Assembly (NCBI GenBank): GCA_005878385.1
Contig: VBMN01000037.1
Span: forward strand, 1 to 36,712
Length of the DNA: 36,712 bases
Reading direction: 5' to 3'
DNA from: Methanobacteriota archaeon
GTDB taxonomy: Archaea; Thermoplasmatota; Thermoplasmata; RBG-16-68-12
Both the position numbers and the translations under genes were made by a program. Of the stretch, positions 1 through 9,134 are shown piece by piece. The stretch's first letter is position 1. Every line of letters begins with the position of its first letter. The notes beneath the pieces were generated by a model. It did not search any database. It was not told the origin of the DNA and saw nothing but the letters and a program-made list of their open reading frames with translations.

Positions 1-1
1 C

Positions 2-1060
2 GATGGGCAAACGAACAATCTGGTCCGCCAGTATTCCATGACCCGGCTTCGCCGTCGTTCGATGAAATCGCTTCGGCGATTTCTGCAGCCGGTCTTCCAG
101 GATCCGTTCACCTCGTTGGATCCCCGGATGTTGATCAAGGACATCCTCGCGGAGCCTCTCATCGTGAATCGTATTGCGACCCGCCAGGAGGCGTACGAAC
201 TCGGCGCGAAGCAGTTGCAAGAGGTGGGTCTACGGGCAGAGCACCTCTACCGGTTCCCGCACGAATTCTCCGGAGGCCAGCGCCAGCGAATCGCGATCGC
301 CCGTGCGCTCGTGTCGGAACCCGAGTTCCTCATGCTCGACGAGCCGACGAGCGCGCTTGACGTGTCCGTGCAGGCCCAGATTCTGAATCTCCTCCTGGAC
401 ATTCAGCAGAAACAAGGCCTGACCTATCTCCTGATCACCCACAATCTGAGCGTGGTGCGACACATGGCCGACCGGGTCGCGGTCATGTACCTCGGTCGAA
501 TCGTCGAACGAGCGCCGACGGCGGAGCTTTTTGGGAATCCTCTACACCCGTACACGAAGGCTCTGCTGTCCGCGATTCCTGTCCCCGACCCGAACCGCCG
601 CCGAGAGCGCATCATCCTCCCGGGGGAGGTTCCGAGTCCAATCAACCCTCCCTCGGGCTGTCGGTTCCACACCCGCTGCGGCTTCGTCCTCGTCAACTGC
701 GGTTGGAGTCCGAGGGACATTGCGACGATGGCCGCCCATCTGTTCGACCCCTCCCGGAATCCCGAGGCGGCGGAACTTTCCCAGCTCGATGAAGTGGTCA
801 TCCAAGGCGACCGACTCCTGCTGGCGTACCGTGCGCCGGCCACGGAAGTACAGCGAGAACGGGTCGAGTGGCTCGTGAGGGCCCGGGCCGCACTCCCGGA
901 CGGCATCCGATTCCGAGCGATCCAAAATGTCGCGGTCGATGACGGGCGAATCGCCCTCGAGTTCCTTCACCCGGTGGAGCCGCCCCTGCTCGAGGTAAGC
1001 ACCGAACATGTCGTTTCGTGCTACCTGTACCCAACGGCCGAGGTCCCGCGGGGCAACTAG
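2..1060 (+). CDS. Oligopeptide/dipeptide ABC transporter ATP-binding protein (OppF/DppF type), 5' truncated by window edge
   Basis: Frame is open from base 2 (DGQTNNLVRQYS...), Q-loop VFQDPFTSLDPR, signature SGGQRQRIAIARAL, Walker B LMLDEPTSALD, oligo_HPY-type C-terminus HTRCGF...EPPLLEVSTEHVVSCYLYP. Confidence 0.93.
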   Translation, partial: DGQTNNLVRQYSMTRLRRRSMKSLRRFLQPVFQDPFTSLDPRMLIKDILAEPLIVNRIATRQEAYELGAKQLQEVGLRAEHLYRFPHEFSGGQRQRIAIARALVSEPEFLMLDEPTSALDVSVQAQILNLLLDIQQKQGLTYLLITHNLSVVRHMADRVAVMYLGRIVERAPTAELFGNPLHPYTKALLSAIPVPDPNRRRERIILPGEVPSPINPPSGCRFHTRCGFVLVNCGWSPRDIATMAAHLFDPSRNPEAAELSQLDEVVIQGDRLLLAYRAPATEVQRERVEWLVRARAALPDGIRFRAIQNVAVDDGRIALEFLHPVEPPLLEVSTEHVVSCYLYPTAEVPRGN

Positions 1061-1127
1061 CGGCGTTGCGAGTCGTTCGGAAATTTCGTCCCTCGTCCTC
1101 GATCGAGCGGCGAGGTCCGGCGCCGCA

Positions 1128-1529
1128 TCACTCTTCTCGCTTCGGTTCGTACACGGCGATCGCATCGATGCTCACTCGCAGACCGGGGAGATCGATTCCG
1201 AGCTTGGCGGTCGATCGCGCCGGAGGTTCCTCCGGGAAGAATTCGCGGTAGGCCTCGTTCATGGCCTTGAAGTCCCCCGGGTCCGCGAGCAGTACCGTCG
1301 TCCGCACAACAGAACGCATTGCGAGTCCCAGTTCCTCCAGGATGGACTGGACGTTTCGGAGGCATTGGCGTGTCTGGCCGCCGATGTCGGAGGCAGCCCA
1401 CTCTCCCGACTTCGCACCCGCGAGCAAGGGCGCCTGTCCGGAGATGAAGACAAGGCCGTTCGCGACGACGCAGTGGGAATAGGGACCCACGGGTTTGGGA
1501 TGGTTCGGGAGGTCGGGGACGTCTTTCAT
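1128..1529 (-). CDS. RidA/YjgF family protein (enamine/imine deaminase)
   Basis: PVGPYSHCVVANGLVFISGQAPL ... VVRTTVLLADPGDFKAMNEAYREFF ... RVSIDAIAVYE; ORF could extend to GTG at 1571. Confidence 0.9.
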   Translation of the reverse strand: MKDVPDLPNHPKPVGPYSHCVVANGLVFISGQAPLLAGAKSGEWAASDIGGQTRQCLRNVQSILEELGLAMRSVVRTTVLLADPGDFKAMNEAYREFFPEEPPARSTAKLGIDLPGLRVSIDAIAVYEPKREE

Positions 1530-1729
1530 CTTCGAAGGGGATTGTTGCGTAACGCAAAAGCATTGTGACACGCTTCAACCAGGTCATCGGCGGAATGCTG
1601 TCATCGGCGGTCGAAAGCTTACCAGGGACACCGGTCTCCTCCGGGTTCTATCGATGCAAGAGTATATTAAATTGGGACGTCGTTCTGAGGGAAAATCGGA
1701 TCGCGTTAGAAGGCCACGGAGAGGGATCG

Positions 1730-3481
1730 ATGTCAAAACGGTCGCTTGCATTGCGGGTCGGCGGCGCGGCGGGTGACGGCGTGTCATCGACCGCCGAATC
1801 CTTCGCCAAAATCAGCGCCCGCAGTGGCCTTCACACCTGGACCTATTCCTCGTATCAGAGCGTGATTCGTGGCGGTCACGTTTGGACCCAGGTCCGCGGC
1901 GGCTTGGACCCCCTCCTGTCCCACGGGGATGATCCGGACGTCGTCCTGTGCCTGAACCAGCAGACGATGGACGTGCACCAAGCCGACGTCCCCGAGGGCG
2001 GCGCGATCATCTACGACGTCGATTCCGTAAAGCCGGATCCGACGAAGATCCGGAAGAACGTGCGGCTGATCGGCATCGCGTTGCGGAAGAAGGCCCAGAC
2101 GCTCTCGCCGAACGCGTTGATGCGGAACACGGTCGCCCTCGGCGCCGCGGTGCAGCTGTTCGACATGGACTTCCGGCACGTGGAGAGCGCGTTCAAGGAC
2201 ATCTGGGGCGACAAGAAGCCGGAAGTCGCCCAGCAGAATCTGCAGGCCGCGAAGCTCGGGGCGAGCGCCGTGGTCGAGATGGGCGGATCCCTTCACCTGG
2301 GGCTCGCGTACACGAACGAGGCGAAGTACCTCATGACCGGGAACGAGGCGCTGTGCCTCGGCGCCCTCGCGGCGGGCGTGAAGTTTCTTGCCCAGTACCC
2401 GATGACGCCGGCGTCGTCGATCCTGCATTGGTTCGCGTCGCACGGACCCAAGTACGGGGTCGTCGTGAAACAGGTCGAGGACGAGCTGTCCGCGATGAAC
2501 ATGGCGGTCGGTGCCGGCTTCGCGGGCGTCCGCTCCATGACGGCCACGTCCGGTGGCGGCTTCAGCCTGATGGTCGAGGCGATCGGCCAGGCGGGCATGA
2601 CGGAGACGCCCCTCGTCGCGGTCCTCGTGCAGCGCAGCGGCCCCTCCACCGGACTGCCGACGAAAACGGAACAAGGTGATCTCAACCTCGCCCTCGGGGC
2701 GGGCCAAGGCGATTGGCCTCGGGCGATCCTCGCCCCGCGTCATCCGGAGGAATGCTTCTCCCTCACGGCCCAGGCGTTCAACCTCGCCGAGATCTACCAG
2801 ACACCGGTCATCGTGATTTCGGACCTGTACCTGGGGGAGGGATTCCGCACGGTAGAGAAACTCGATTTCAACGTGCCAATCGTCCGGGGGATGATGGCCG
2901 CGGACGGCGGGACCGCGAAAGATTTTCGGCGCTACCAGATCACGGAGAGCGGCGTGAGCCCAAGGGCTCTGCCCGGGACGAAAGGCTTCCAGTTCATCGG
3001 GGCGACGGACGAGCACATGGAGAACGGGGAGCTGATCTCGGATGTCCTCGCGGGCCTCCCGGAATTCGTCGAAGAGCGAAGGAAGATGCACGAGAAGCGG
3101 ATGCGCAAGCTCGACGGCCTGCGGAAGGACACGCCCCGTCCGGAGATCTGGGGTCCAAAGAACGCGGACCTCACGGTGATCCTGTGGGGCTCCACGTGGG
3201 GCGCTGCCCACGAAGCGATCCTCCAAGTGGAAGAGCGGGAGGGCGTGAAGGCGAACACCCTCGAGTTCCCGACGATCTTCCCCTTCCATGTCGAGGAGAC
3301 ACTGCAACTGCTCCGCGGCGTGAAGCAGTCCCTCGCGGTCGAGGGGAACTACACCGGCCAGTTCGCTCGCCTGCTTCGGGCCGAGACGGGCTATAAGCCC
3401 GACCATTTCTACGGACGGTACGACGGCGAGCCGTTCGCCTCGCGGGACATCGCGGACAAGATCGTCGAGGTGGTCGCATGA
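1730..3481 (+). CDS. 2-oxoacid:ferredoxin oxidoreductase subunit alpha (gamma-alpha fusion)
   Basis: N-terminal gamma domain (RVGGAAGDGVSSTAESFAKISARSGLHTWTYSSYQSVIRGGHVW) fused to pyrimidine-binding domain (GNEALCLGALAAGVKFLAQYPMTPASSILHW); start ATG 1730 preceded by ggagaggg. Confidence 0.93.
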   Translation: MSKRSLALRVGGAAGDGVSSTAESFAKISARSGLHTWTYSSYQSVIRGGHVWTQVRGGLDPLLSHGDDPDVVLCLNQQTMDVHQADVPEGGAIIYDVDSVKPDPTKIRKNVRLIGIALRKKAQTLSPNALMRNTVALGAAVQLFDMDFRHVESAFKDIWGDKKPEVAQQNLQAAKLGASAVVEMGGSLHLGLAYTNEAKYLMTGNEALCLGALAAGVKFLAQYPMTPASSILHWFASHGPKYGVVVKQVEDELSAMNMAVGAGFAGVRSMTATSGGGFSLMVEAIGQAGMTETPLVAVLVQRSGPSTGLPTKTEQGDLNLALGAGQGDWPRAILAPRHPEECFSLTAQAFNLAEIYQTPVIVISDLYLGEGFRTVEKLDFNVPIVRGMMAADGGTAKDFRRYQITESGVSPRALPGTKGFQFIGATDEHMENGELISDVLAGLPEFVEERRKMHEKRMRKLDGLRKDTPRPEIWGPKNADLTVILWGSTWGAAHEAILQVEEREGVKANTLEFPTIFPFHVEETLQLLRGVKQSLAVEGNYTGQFARLLRAETGYKPDHFYGRYDGEPFASRDIADKIVEVVA

Positions 3482-4362
3482 AAATGGAATTCGAGATGGA
3501 TACGTACAAGTCCGAGATCAAGCCCACCTGGTGCCCCGGGTGCGGCGACTTCGCGGTTTTGCGCGCGCTCCAGACGGCGATCCACGCCCTTCAGCTGGAG
3601 CCGTGGAACATCCTGATCGTTTCCGGCATCGGCTGCTCGAGCAACCTCCCGCACTTCCTGTCGACGTACGGATTCCACGCGATCCACGGCCGGGCCCTCC
3701 CGGTCGCGGAGGGAGCCAAGCTCGCGAACCCCGACCTGAATGTGATCGTCACCGGCGGCGATGGCGACGGATACGGGATTGGCGTGGGCCACTTCATCCA
3801 CGCCATGCGACGGAACTTCGACATCACCTATGTGGTGATGAACAACCAGATTTACGGGCTCACGACAGGCCAGGCGAGTCCCACGTCGGAGAAGGGGATG
3901 AAGACGAAGTCGACGCCGATCGAGGGCGTCATCGAGAACCCCATCGACCCGATCTCGCTTGCCCTCGCCTCCGGCGCGACGTATGTCGCCCGGACCTTTA
4001 GCGGGGACGTGAAGACGATGGCCGAACTCGTGAAGGGCGGGATCGAGCACAAGGGGTTCGCCCTCATCGATTGCCTCTCGCCCTGCGTCACCTACAACAA
4101 GGTGAACACGTACGACTTCTTCCGCGAGCGCGTGTACGATCTCGCGAAGGAGGGTCACGATCCGACCGACATGAAGGCCGCCTTCGCGAAGGCGATGGAG
4201 TGGCCCGCCGTGCAGAGGGAACGGATCCCCCTCGGCCTGTTCTACCGGAACAAGGATTTGCCGACCTACGAGGACCTCGAAATCAGCCTTCGAAAGGGAT
4301 CCCCAGTGCGTCAGTCCCTCGGGGTCGAGGACCCGGACGAATTGATGGCCGAGTTTCTGTAA
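3478..4362 (+). CDS. 2-oxoacid:ferredoxin oxidoreductase subunit beta
   Basis: TWCPGCGDFAVLRAL, TPP motif GDGDGYGIGVGHFIHAMRRNFDITYVVMNNQIYGLTTGQASPTS; 4-bp overlap with alpha subunit. Confidence 0.95.
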   Translation: MKMEFEMDTYKSEIKPTWCPGCGDFAVLRALQTAIHALQLEPWNILIVSGIGCSSNLPHFLSTYGFHAIHGRALPVAEGAKLANPDLNVIVTGGDGDGYGIGVGHFIHAMRRNFDITYVVMNNQIYGLTTGQASPTSEKGMKTKSTPIEGVIENPIDPISLALASGATYVARTFSGDVKTMAELVKGGIEHKGFALIDCLSPCVTYNKVNTYDFFRERVYDLAKEGHDPTDMKAAFAKAMEWPAVQRERIPLGLFYRNKDLPTYEDLEISLRKGSPVRQSLGVEDPDELMAEFL

Positions 4363-4378
4363 GATCGCCGCGGCGATC
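4363..4378. terminator. Perfect 16-bp palindrome immediately after korB-like stop; candidate transcript-end hairpin
   Basis: GATCGCCGCGGCGATC, self-reverse-complementary, starts at the base after the TAA. Confidence 0.45.
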
Positions 4379-4535
4379 CTTTGGCCGTTACCTCGCGATC
4401 CAAAGGCGTTTCCTTGGGAGGTCTCCGCTAGCGGAGTCATCGATAACCGGTTCTGGCACTTTTTGACGGTCCACGATGGAGGAATCGTTCGATGCCGTGG
4501 ATCGTTTTGAGAACACGTTCTAGTCGCGGCGCCGT

Positions 4536-4955
4536 CTATTCAACCTGGCGCTCGATTCGCGGGAAATCGAGGCGGCGAGTGCCTTGCCCTTCCCCGCGTT
4601 GGAGTGCCTCGATTTGCTTCCGATCCGTGTCGATGCGCGCGATCAGTTGCCCTGTGTCGAACCCCAGATACCGTTCCGGATACCGCCGCATCTTGTCCGC
4701 TCCCCGCTGGAGGAGCGTAATCGCGCCGACCAGATTGCCATTCTGGAAATGGTGAAAGCCCGCACAGACTTGGATGAGACCCTGGAGGAAGAGTCGCGGT
4801 TCCCCGTGCTCCTGGCGCCAGACTTCCTCGAGGACTTCGTGCGCTTCGAAGAAGTAGGTCTCGTTGAAGAGCCGGATCGCTTCCTGGATCGGGTCAAGCC
4901 CGGCCGAGGTCTCCGCCTCCGCCATCGAAGAACGAAGGGAGGTTTGTCGAATCAA
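4536..4955 (-). CDS. DUF309 domain protein
   Basis: LFNETYFFEAHEVLEEVWRQEHGEPRLFLQGLIQVCAGFHHFQNGN. Confidence 0.85.
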   Translation of the reverse strand: MIRQTSLRSSMAEAETSAGLDPIQEAIRLFNETYFFEAHEVLEEVWRQEHGEPRLFLQGLIQVCAGFHHFQNGNLVGAITLLQRGADKMRRYPERYLGFDTGQLIARIDTDRKQIEALQRGEGQGTRRLDFPRIERQVE

Positions 4956-5560
4956 CCTTTCCGCCCGGGAGAGAGCATCGTCTGGATGACGTCGGAGGTG
5001 TATCGTCCGCGTTCCGTCACGATCGCGGTGAGGAGCCGTCCAGGGATGACCTCGAAGTCTTGCCGGATTCTCTCGGTGTTCGGATGTGAGGACCGACCAT
5101 CACCCGCGCTTGGGTGTGCCGCTCCGGGCCAGGAGGTGGCGTCGTATCGGGAGTCAAACTTCATCGATTCACAGACCACGTACACGGGCTTCTCGTCCTC
5201 TCGAGCCGCAAGGGCCAGACTCGAGGTGCCGGTCTTGTTGATCAAGGATCCGTCACGCAAGATGCTGTCCGCGCCGACCAAGACGGCGTCGGACTCCTTC
5301 ACATGAGAAGGGCCCTCCGAGTCCGGAATGACCGTCGAGGGGATCTCCGACGCCGCGAGGGACTTCGCCAGCGCGCGACCCTCGAACAGCGGCCCGGACT
5401 CCATCACGAAGACGCGTGCGACCGAGGCGCGGGCGTGAGCCGCCCTCAACGACTCGAGGACGTTGTCGCTGTAGCTCAGCGTGACATACGTCCCCGACGC
5501 GCTGCTCGTCCGATCCGTTGCGATTCCTTCGATCGCGTCTTCAACGGCCGGGCCCAGCAT
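4952..5560 (-). CDS. Short eIF-2B alpha/beta/delta family protein (R15P isomerase-like fold)
   Basis: YVTLSYSDNVLESLRAA...VFVMESGPLFEGRALAKSLAA...IPDSEG...DAVLVGADSILRDGSLINKTGTSSLALAAREDEKPVYVV.ESMKFD; only ~200 aa. Confidence 0.82.
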   Translation of the reverse strand: MLGPAVEDAIEGIATDRTSSASGTYVTLSYSDNVLESLRAAHARASVARVFVMESGPLFEGRALAKSLAASEIPSTVIPDSEGPSHVKESDAVLVGADSILRDGSLINKTGTSSLALAAREDEKPVYVVCESMKFDSRYDATSWPGAAHPSAGDGRSSHPNTERIRQDFEVIPGRLLTAIVTERGRYTSDVIQTMLSPGRKG

Positions 5561-6485
5561 GCTCCATCCTCGCGTGATATGCCGCGATGCCCCGGATGCT
5601 CACCCGGATCCGCCGTTCCAGGAAATCCCGCGGGAAACGCTTCGCGGCGCGGCAACTCATCTCGTACAACTCCCGGAGGACGACGTCTTCACCCACGGAG
5701 GCGAGCCGCTCCTTCACGATCCGGGCCCAGGAGGGATACAGGGCCATCATCGACTCGATAGCGGCCCGAGGTTTCCCGTGCGGGCCGTAATGGCTGAACA
5801 ACAGGGCCCGCGGCTTGAGGTCGAGCAGATGGCGGAACGTCTCGAGGTTCTTTTCCAGGTCGAACGACGGTGCGGGCGCGATCGGCATGAGGATCTCGTC
5901 GCCCGGAAAATAGAGGCCGGCGGCATCGCCTGTGTAGACGCACCGGTTCCGTTCATCCAAGATCGTGAGCTCGTGCGGGGCATGGCCGGGGGAGTCGTAG
6001 AAGACCAGGCAATGCGTCCCCAGGTCGAGTCGGTCCTGATCCTTCACCGCGACCAGGCGGTCCGCGGGGATCGGGCGCATCGTGCCGAACAGGTCGGCCT
6101 CGTCGTCGTTCAGAGCCTGGTGCGCGCTCGCGACGAGCTTCGACGGATCCACGAGGTGTTTGAAGCCGCGCTCGTGCACGTACACCTTCGCCCGCGGCAT
6201 GTCGGAGAGGAGAAATCCCGCGCCGCCCGCGTGGTCGAGATGGATGTGCGACACGATCAGGGCGTCGATGTCGGACGGCTTGAGGCCGAAGGTTTTCACC
6301 GCCTCGAGGATTTTCGATGCGTCCCATGAGGTCCCCGTCTCGACGAGCGCCTTCTGTTCGTCATCGATCAGGTAGACGGCGCCGAAGCCTTCCTGCTCGA
6401 ACATTCGGACGTCCGTGAGGTAGGTCTCCGGGTCGAACGGCATTCGGGCGAAGGACATCGGCGACAACATGTGCCCGCGGACCAT
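5541..6485 (-). CDS. MBL-fold metallo-hydrolase
   Basis: ALIVSHIHLDHAGGAG, DSPGHAPHELTI, YTGDAAGLYFPGDE, LLFSHYGPHGKP. Confidence 0.93.
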   Translation of the reverse strand: MVRGHMLSPMSFARMPFDPETYLTDVRMFEQEGFGAVYLIDDEQKALVETGTSWDASKILEAVKTFGLKPSDIDALIVSHIHLDHAGGAGFLLSDMPRAKVYVHERGFKHLVDPSKLVASAHQALNDDEADLFGTMRPIPADRLVAVKDQDRLDLGTHCLVFYDSPGHAPHELTILDERNRCVYTGDAAGLYFPGDEILMPIAPAPSFDLEKNLETFRHLLDLKPRALLFSHYGPHGKPRAAIESMMALYPSWARIVKERLASVGEDVVLRELYEMSCRAAKRFPRDFLERRIRVSIRGIAAYHARMEHAGPGR

Positions 6486-6538
6486 GTACCTTTCCTCCCG
6501 CGGGAACCCTTTTCTACATCTCGCGGATTCCGACCCAT

Positions 6539-6622
6539 GCGGCGGTAGCCAAGCTCGGAAACGGCGCGAGATTTAGGGTCTCGTCCCGCAGGGGTTCCCA
6601 GGTTCGAATCCTGGCCGCCGCA
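6539..6622 (+). tRNA. tRNA-Leu (anticodon TAG)
   Basis: Acceptor GCGGCGG/CCGCCGC, anticodon loop TTTAGGG in stem GAGA/TCTC, long variable arm, T-arm CCAGG TTCGAAT CCTGG; no encoded CCA. Confidence 0.95.
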
Positions 6623-6641
6623 TCCCAATGGATCGTCGGCG

Positions 6642-7136
6642 TCATTTCTCGGTATCCAACAGGGCGACCTTCTCCAGCGCGAGATCGGCCCTCTGGTTCG
6701 GCGGAAGCGAAGCCCACTCGGCTTCGGTGATCCCGATGGCCTCGAATGACTTGCCTTCGGAATCGAGAACGTGGTCATCGCGCGACCATCCGAACACGAC
6801 GAGAAGTTCATGAATGCCCGAACGGCCAAACACGGCAATTGCGAGTTCCTTCGTGCCCCGATGAATTCCCGCGATCCTAATCGCATCGGCCACTTGACGC
6901 TGGGCGGATAAGTATCGCAGCGCCTCGGCGGAGACAGAACGGGCGGCCATCGTCCCACTCGATTGAGCGCGAAGCGCATGCCGAACCGCGGTCTCGAGGT
7001 GGTCCCGACCGAGGACGACACGGGCGTCCGCGAGAAGCACGTCGCCGCCGTTCGCCTTGGACCATACGTTTACTTTTTTCAGAACGCCCTCCGGATCGTC
7101 GACGGTTCCTCGGGCTCCCGCGACCTCGTACTTCAT
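6642..7136 (-). CDS. cgi121: KEOPS complex subunit Cgi121
   Basis: MKYEVAGARGTVDDPEGVLKKVN...ALRAQSSGTMAARSVSAEALRYLSAQRQVADAIRIAGIHRGTKELAIAVFG; 4-bp overlap with hel308 end. Confidence 0.85.
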   Translation of the reverse strand: MKYEVAGARGTVDDPEGVLKKVNVWSKANGGDVLLADARVVLGRDHLETAVRHALRAQSSGTMAARSVSAEALRYLSAQRQVADAIRIAGIHRGTKELAIAVFGRSGIHELLVVFGWSRDDHVLDSEGKSFEAIGITEAEWASLPPNQRADLALEKVALLDTEK

Positions 7137-9021
7137 CCGAAGTCCCCCAGGGCCGCCTGGCCCTCGACCTCGCGAACGTCCACGGGGACGCCGACCTGTT
7201 CCTTGATTTTCACGGCGAGCGCCGATCCGATTGTCGGGATTCGGGCGAGGTCGTTCGGGTTCGCCTTTTGCAGGTCCCGCAGGGTCTTGAATCCGCGCTG
7301 GTGCAGAGCCCGACCGCGGACTCGGCCGACGCCGCGGAGCGATATGAGTTCCAACAATTCCTCCTTCACCCCATACTGCACCTGAGTCGTGAGTCGGGTC
7401 AGGGCCCGGACTTTCTTCTTGTTGAAGATCCTGCCGACTTCGGCCATAGAGTAAAGGAGCCACTCGGCCTGGTCCGTCATCCGTCGCACGTCTCCTGGCC
7501 CAATCCCGAACTTCTTCGTGACCTCCTCCTCGGTCCGTTCCGCGATCCAATCGTCCAGGAGGGCCGCGGTCTTCACCTCCGCGAGGAAGAAGTCGTAGTC
7601 TTCGATCGGAAATGTCAGCTCCGCCTCCTCGATCTTCTGTTCGACCCCCCCGCGAACGCAAAGAAGGTTCGATTGAAGAAGGCGAGAAGATCCTCCTCGG
7701 TTCCGACGTGCCCCGTAGCGACACTCGCGAGGACGTGCATCCGGAGCGCGGGCTCGGATCCCAGCTTCGACTCTATCGGTTCAGGGTCGCTGAGGAAATA
7801 TTCCTGAATCAGTTCGTCGACTTCGTCGATGTCCTTGGCGAACAGGATCGCTTCTCCGTACTTGTCGTATTTCGGCCGACCTGCTCGACCGCACATCTGC
7901 TTAACTTCGAGGACCGGGATTGGGGAGAGGCCGAAATTGACGTCGAACCGATTCAGGTCGCGAACGATTACTCGGCGGGCTGGGAGGTTCAGACCGCTCG
8001 CAAGTGTCGGTGTGGCGACGATACAGACGAGCCGTCCTTTCCGAAATTCCTTTTCCACGATCGCCCGCTGAGGGTTCGTCAGTCCCGCGTTATGAAACGC
8101 GACTCCGTTTTCGATGCATCTCGCCAGCCGGGCGCCCATTGAGGTGGGCTCATCTTGGGCCGCTGAAAGGCTTTCGCCCACTTTCTTCAGATGCTCTCTC
8201 CTCTTGTCATCCAGCTCGTGCCGGATTTGAGATCCCACAGCCTTCGCCAGCGCTTCGGTTGATCGTCGCGTGTTCACGAAGACAAGGGCCTGTCCCCCAG
8301 ACGACATGATGTCCGTGACCAGACCCGACATGTCGTCTTCTGCCCGTTTGATTTCGACGACCGACTTGTCGACGAAGTGCACGAGTCCATCATGGTACAC
8401 GCCCTCCTTCAGGGGAACCGGCCGCCACTCGCTCTTCACGTGCTCAGCTTCGAGCCATTTCGCAAGCTGGTCGGAATTCTTGATCGTCGCGCTCAGCGCC
8501 AGGACCTGGGCTTTCGGATTGACCTGCCGCAGCTTTGCGAGCGTGATCTCGAGGGTGGGTCCGCGGTCGGCATCATTGATGAGATGGACCTCGTCCGCGA
8601 CCACAACGGTCAACTGCTGGAGCCAATTCGTCCGGTGCCGCAGGAGTGAATCCGCCCGTTCCGAGGTGGCCACAATGACATCGAACTTTTCGAGTGTCGG
8701 GTCGACGGAGTCGTAATCCCCCACGCTGACTCCGACCTTCATTCCAAGTTGCTCGAACTCCTTCAGGTCCTCGTACTTCTCCGCGGCGAGTGCGCGAAGC
8801 GGCACGATATAGAGCGCCTTCCCCCCACGAAGGACCGAAGCCAGGATCGCAAGGTAGGCGACCAGCGATTTTCCGCTCGCGGTGGGAATCGCAAGGACGA
8901 GATTCTCGCCAAGGAGGGCTGGACCAATCGCATCCGCTTGGGGTGGATAGAGCTCTTCGATCCCTTGCCCCTTCAGGATTTCTACGATTCGAGAGTCAAG
9001 CCCGAGGTCGGCGATCCGCAT
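7133..9021 (-). CDS. hel308: ATP-dependent DNA helicase Hel308, reading frame interrupted by an apparent frameshift at 7645-7651
   Basis: ORF 7615-9021 carries PTASGKSLVAYLAI, DEVH, CGRAGRPKYD; ORF 7133-7576 carries C-terminal HhH region (ELISLRGVGRVRGRALHQRGF...). Joining frames at the G7 run gives continuous FAGGVEQKIEEAELTFPIEDYDFFLAEVKTAALLDDW. Confidence 0.9.
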
Positions 9022-9134
9022 TCACCTTTGGATGCGAGGCGGTCCCAATAAAGGTTGCCGGGGGAAGCGCGTTGACGAATCTCCCGTGTGCGGCTACCCA
9101 AAGCCTTTAGGCGACCCATCGATTCCACGCGCCG

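Noticed and set aside
1784-3406. 540-aa minus-strand ORF opposite the 2-oxoacid oxidoreductase alpha subunit
   Set aside because: Antisense shadow ORF from high GC3; no family motifs, fully overlapped by a confident gene.
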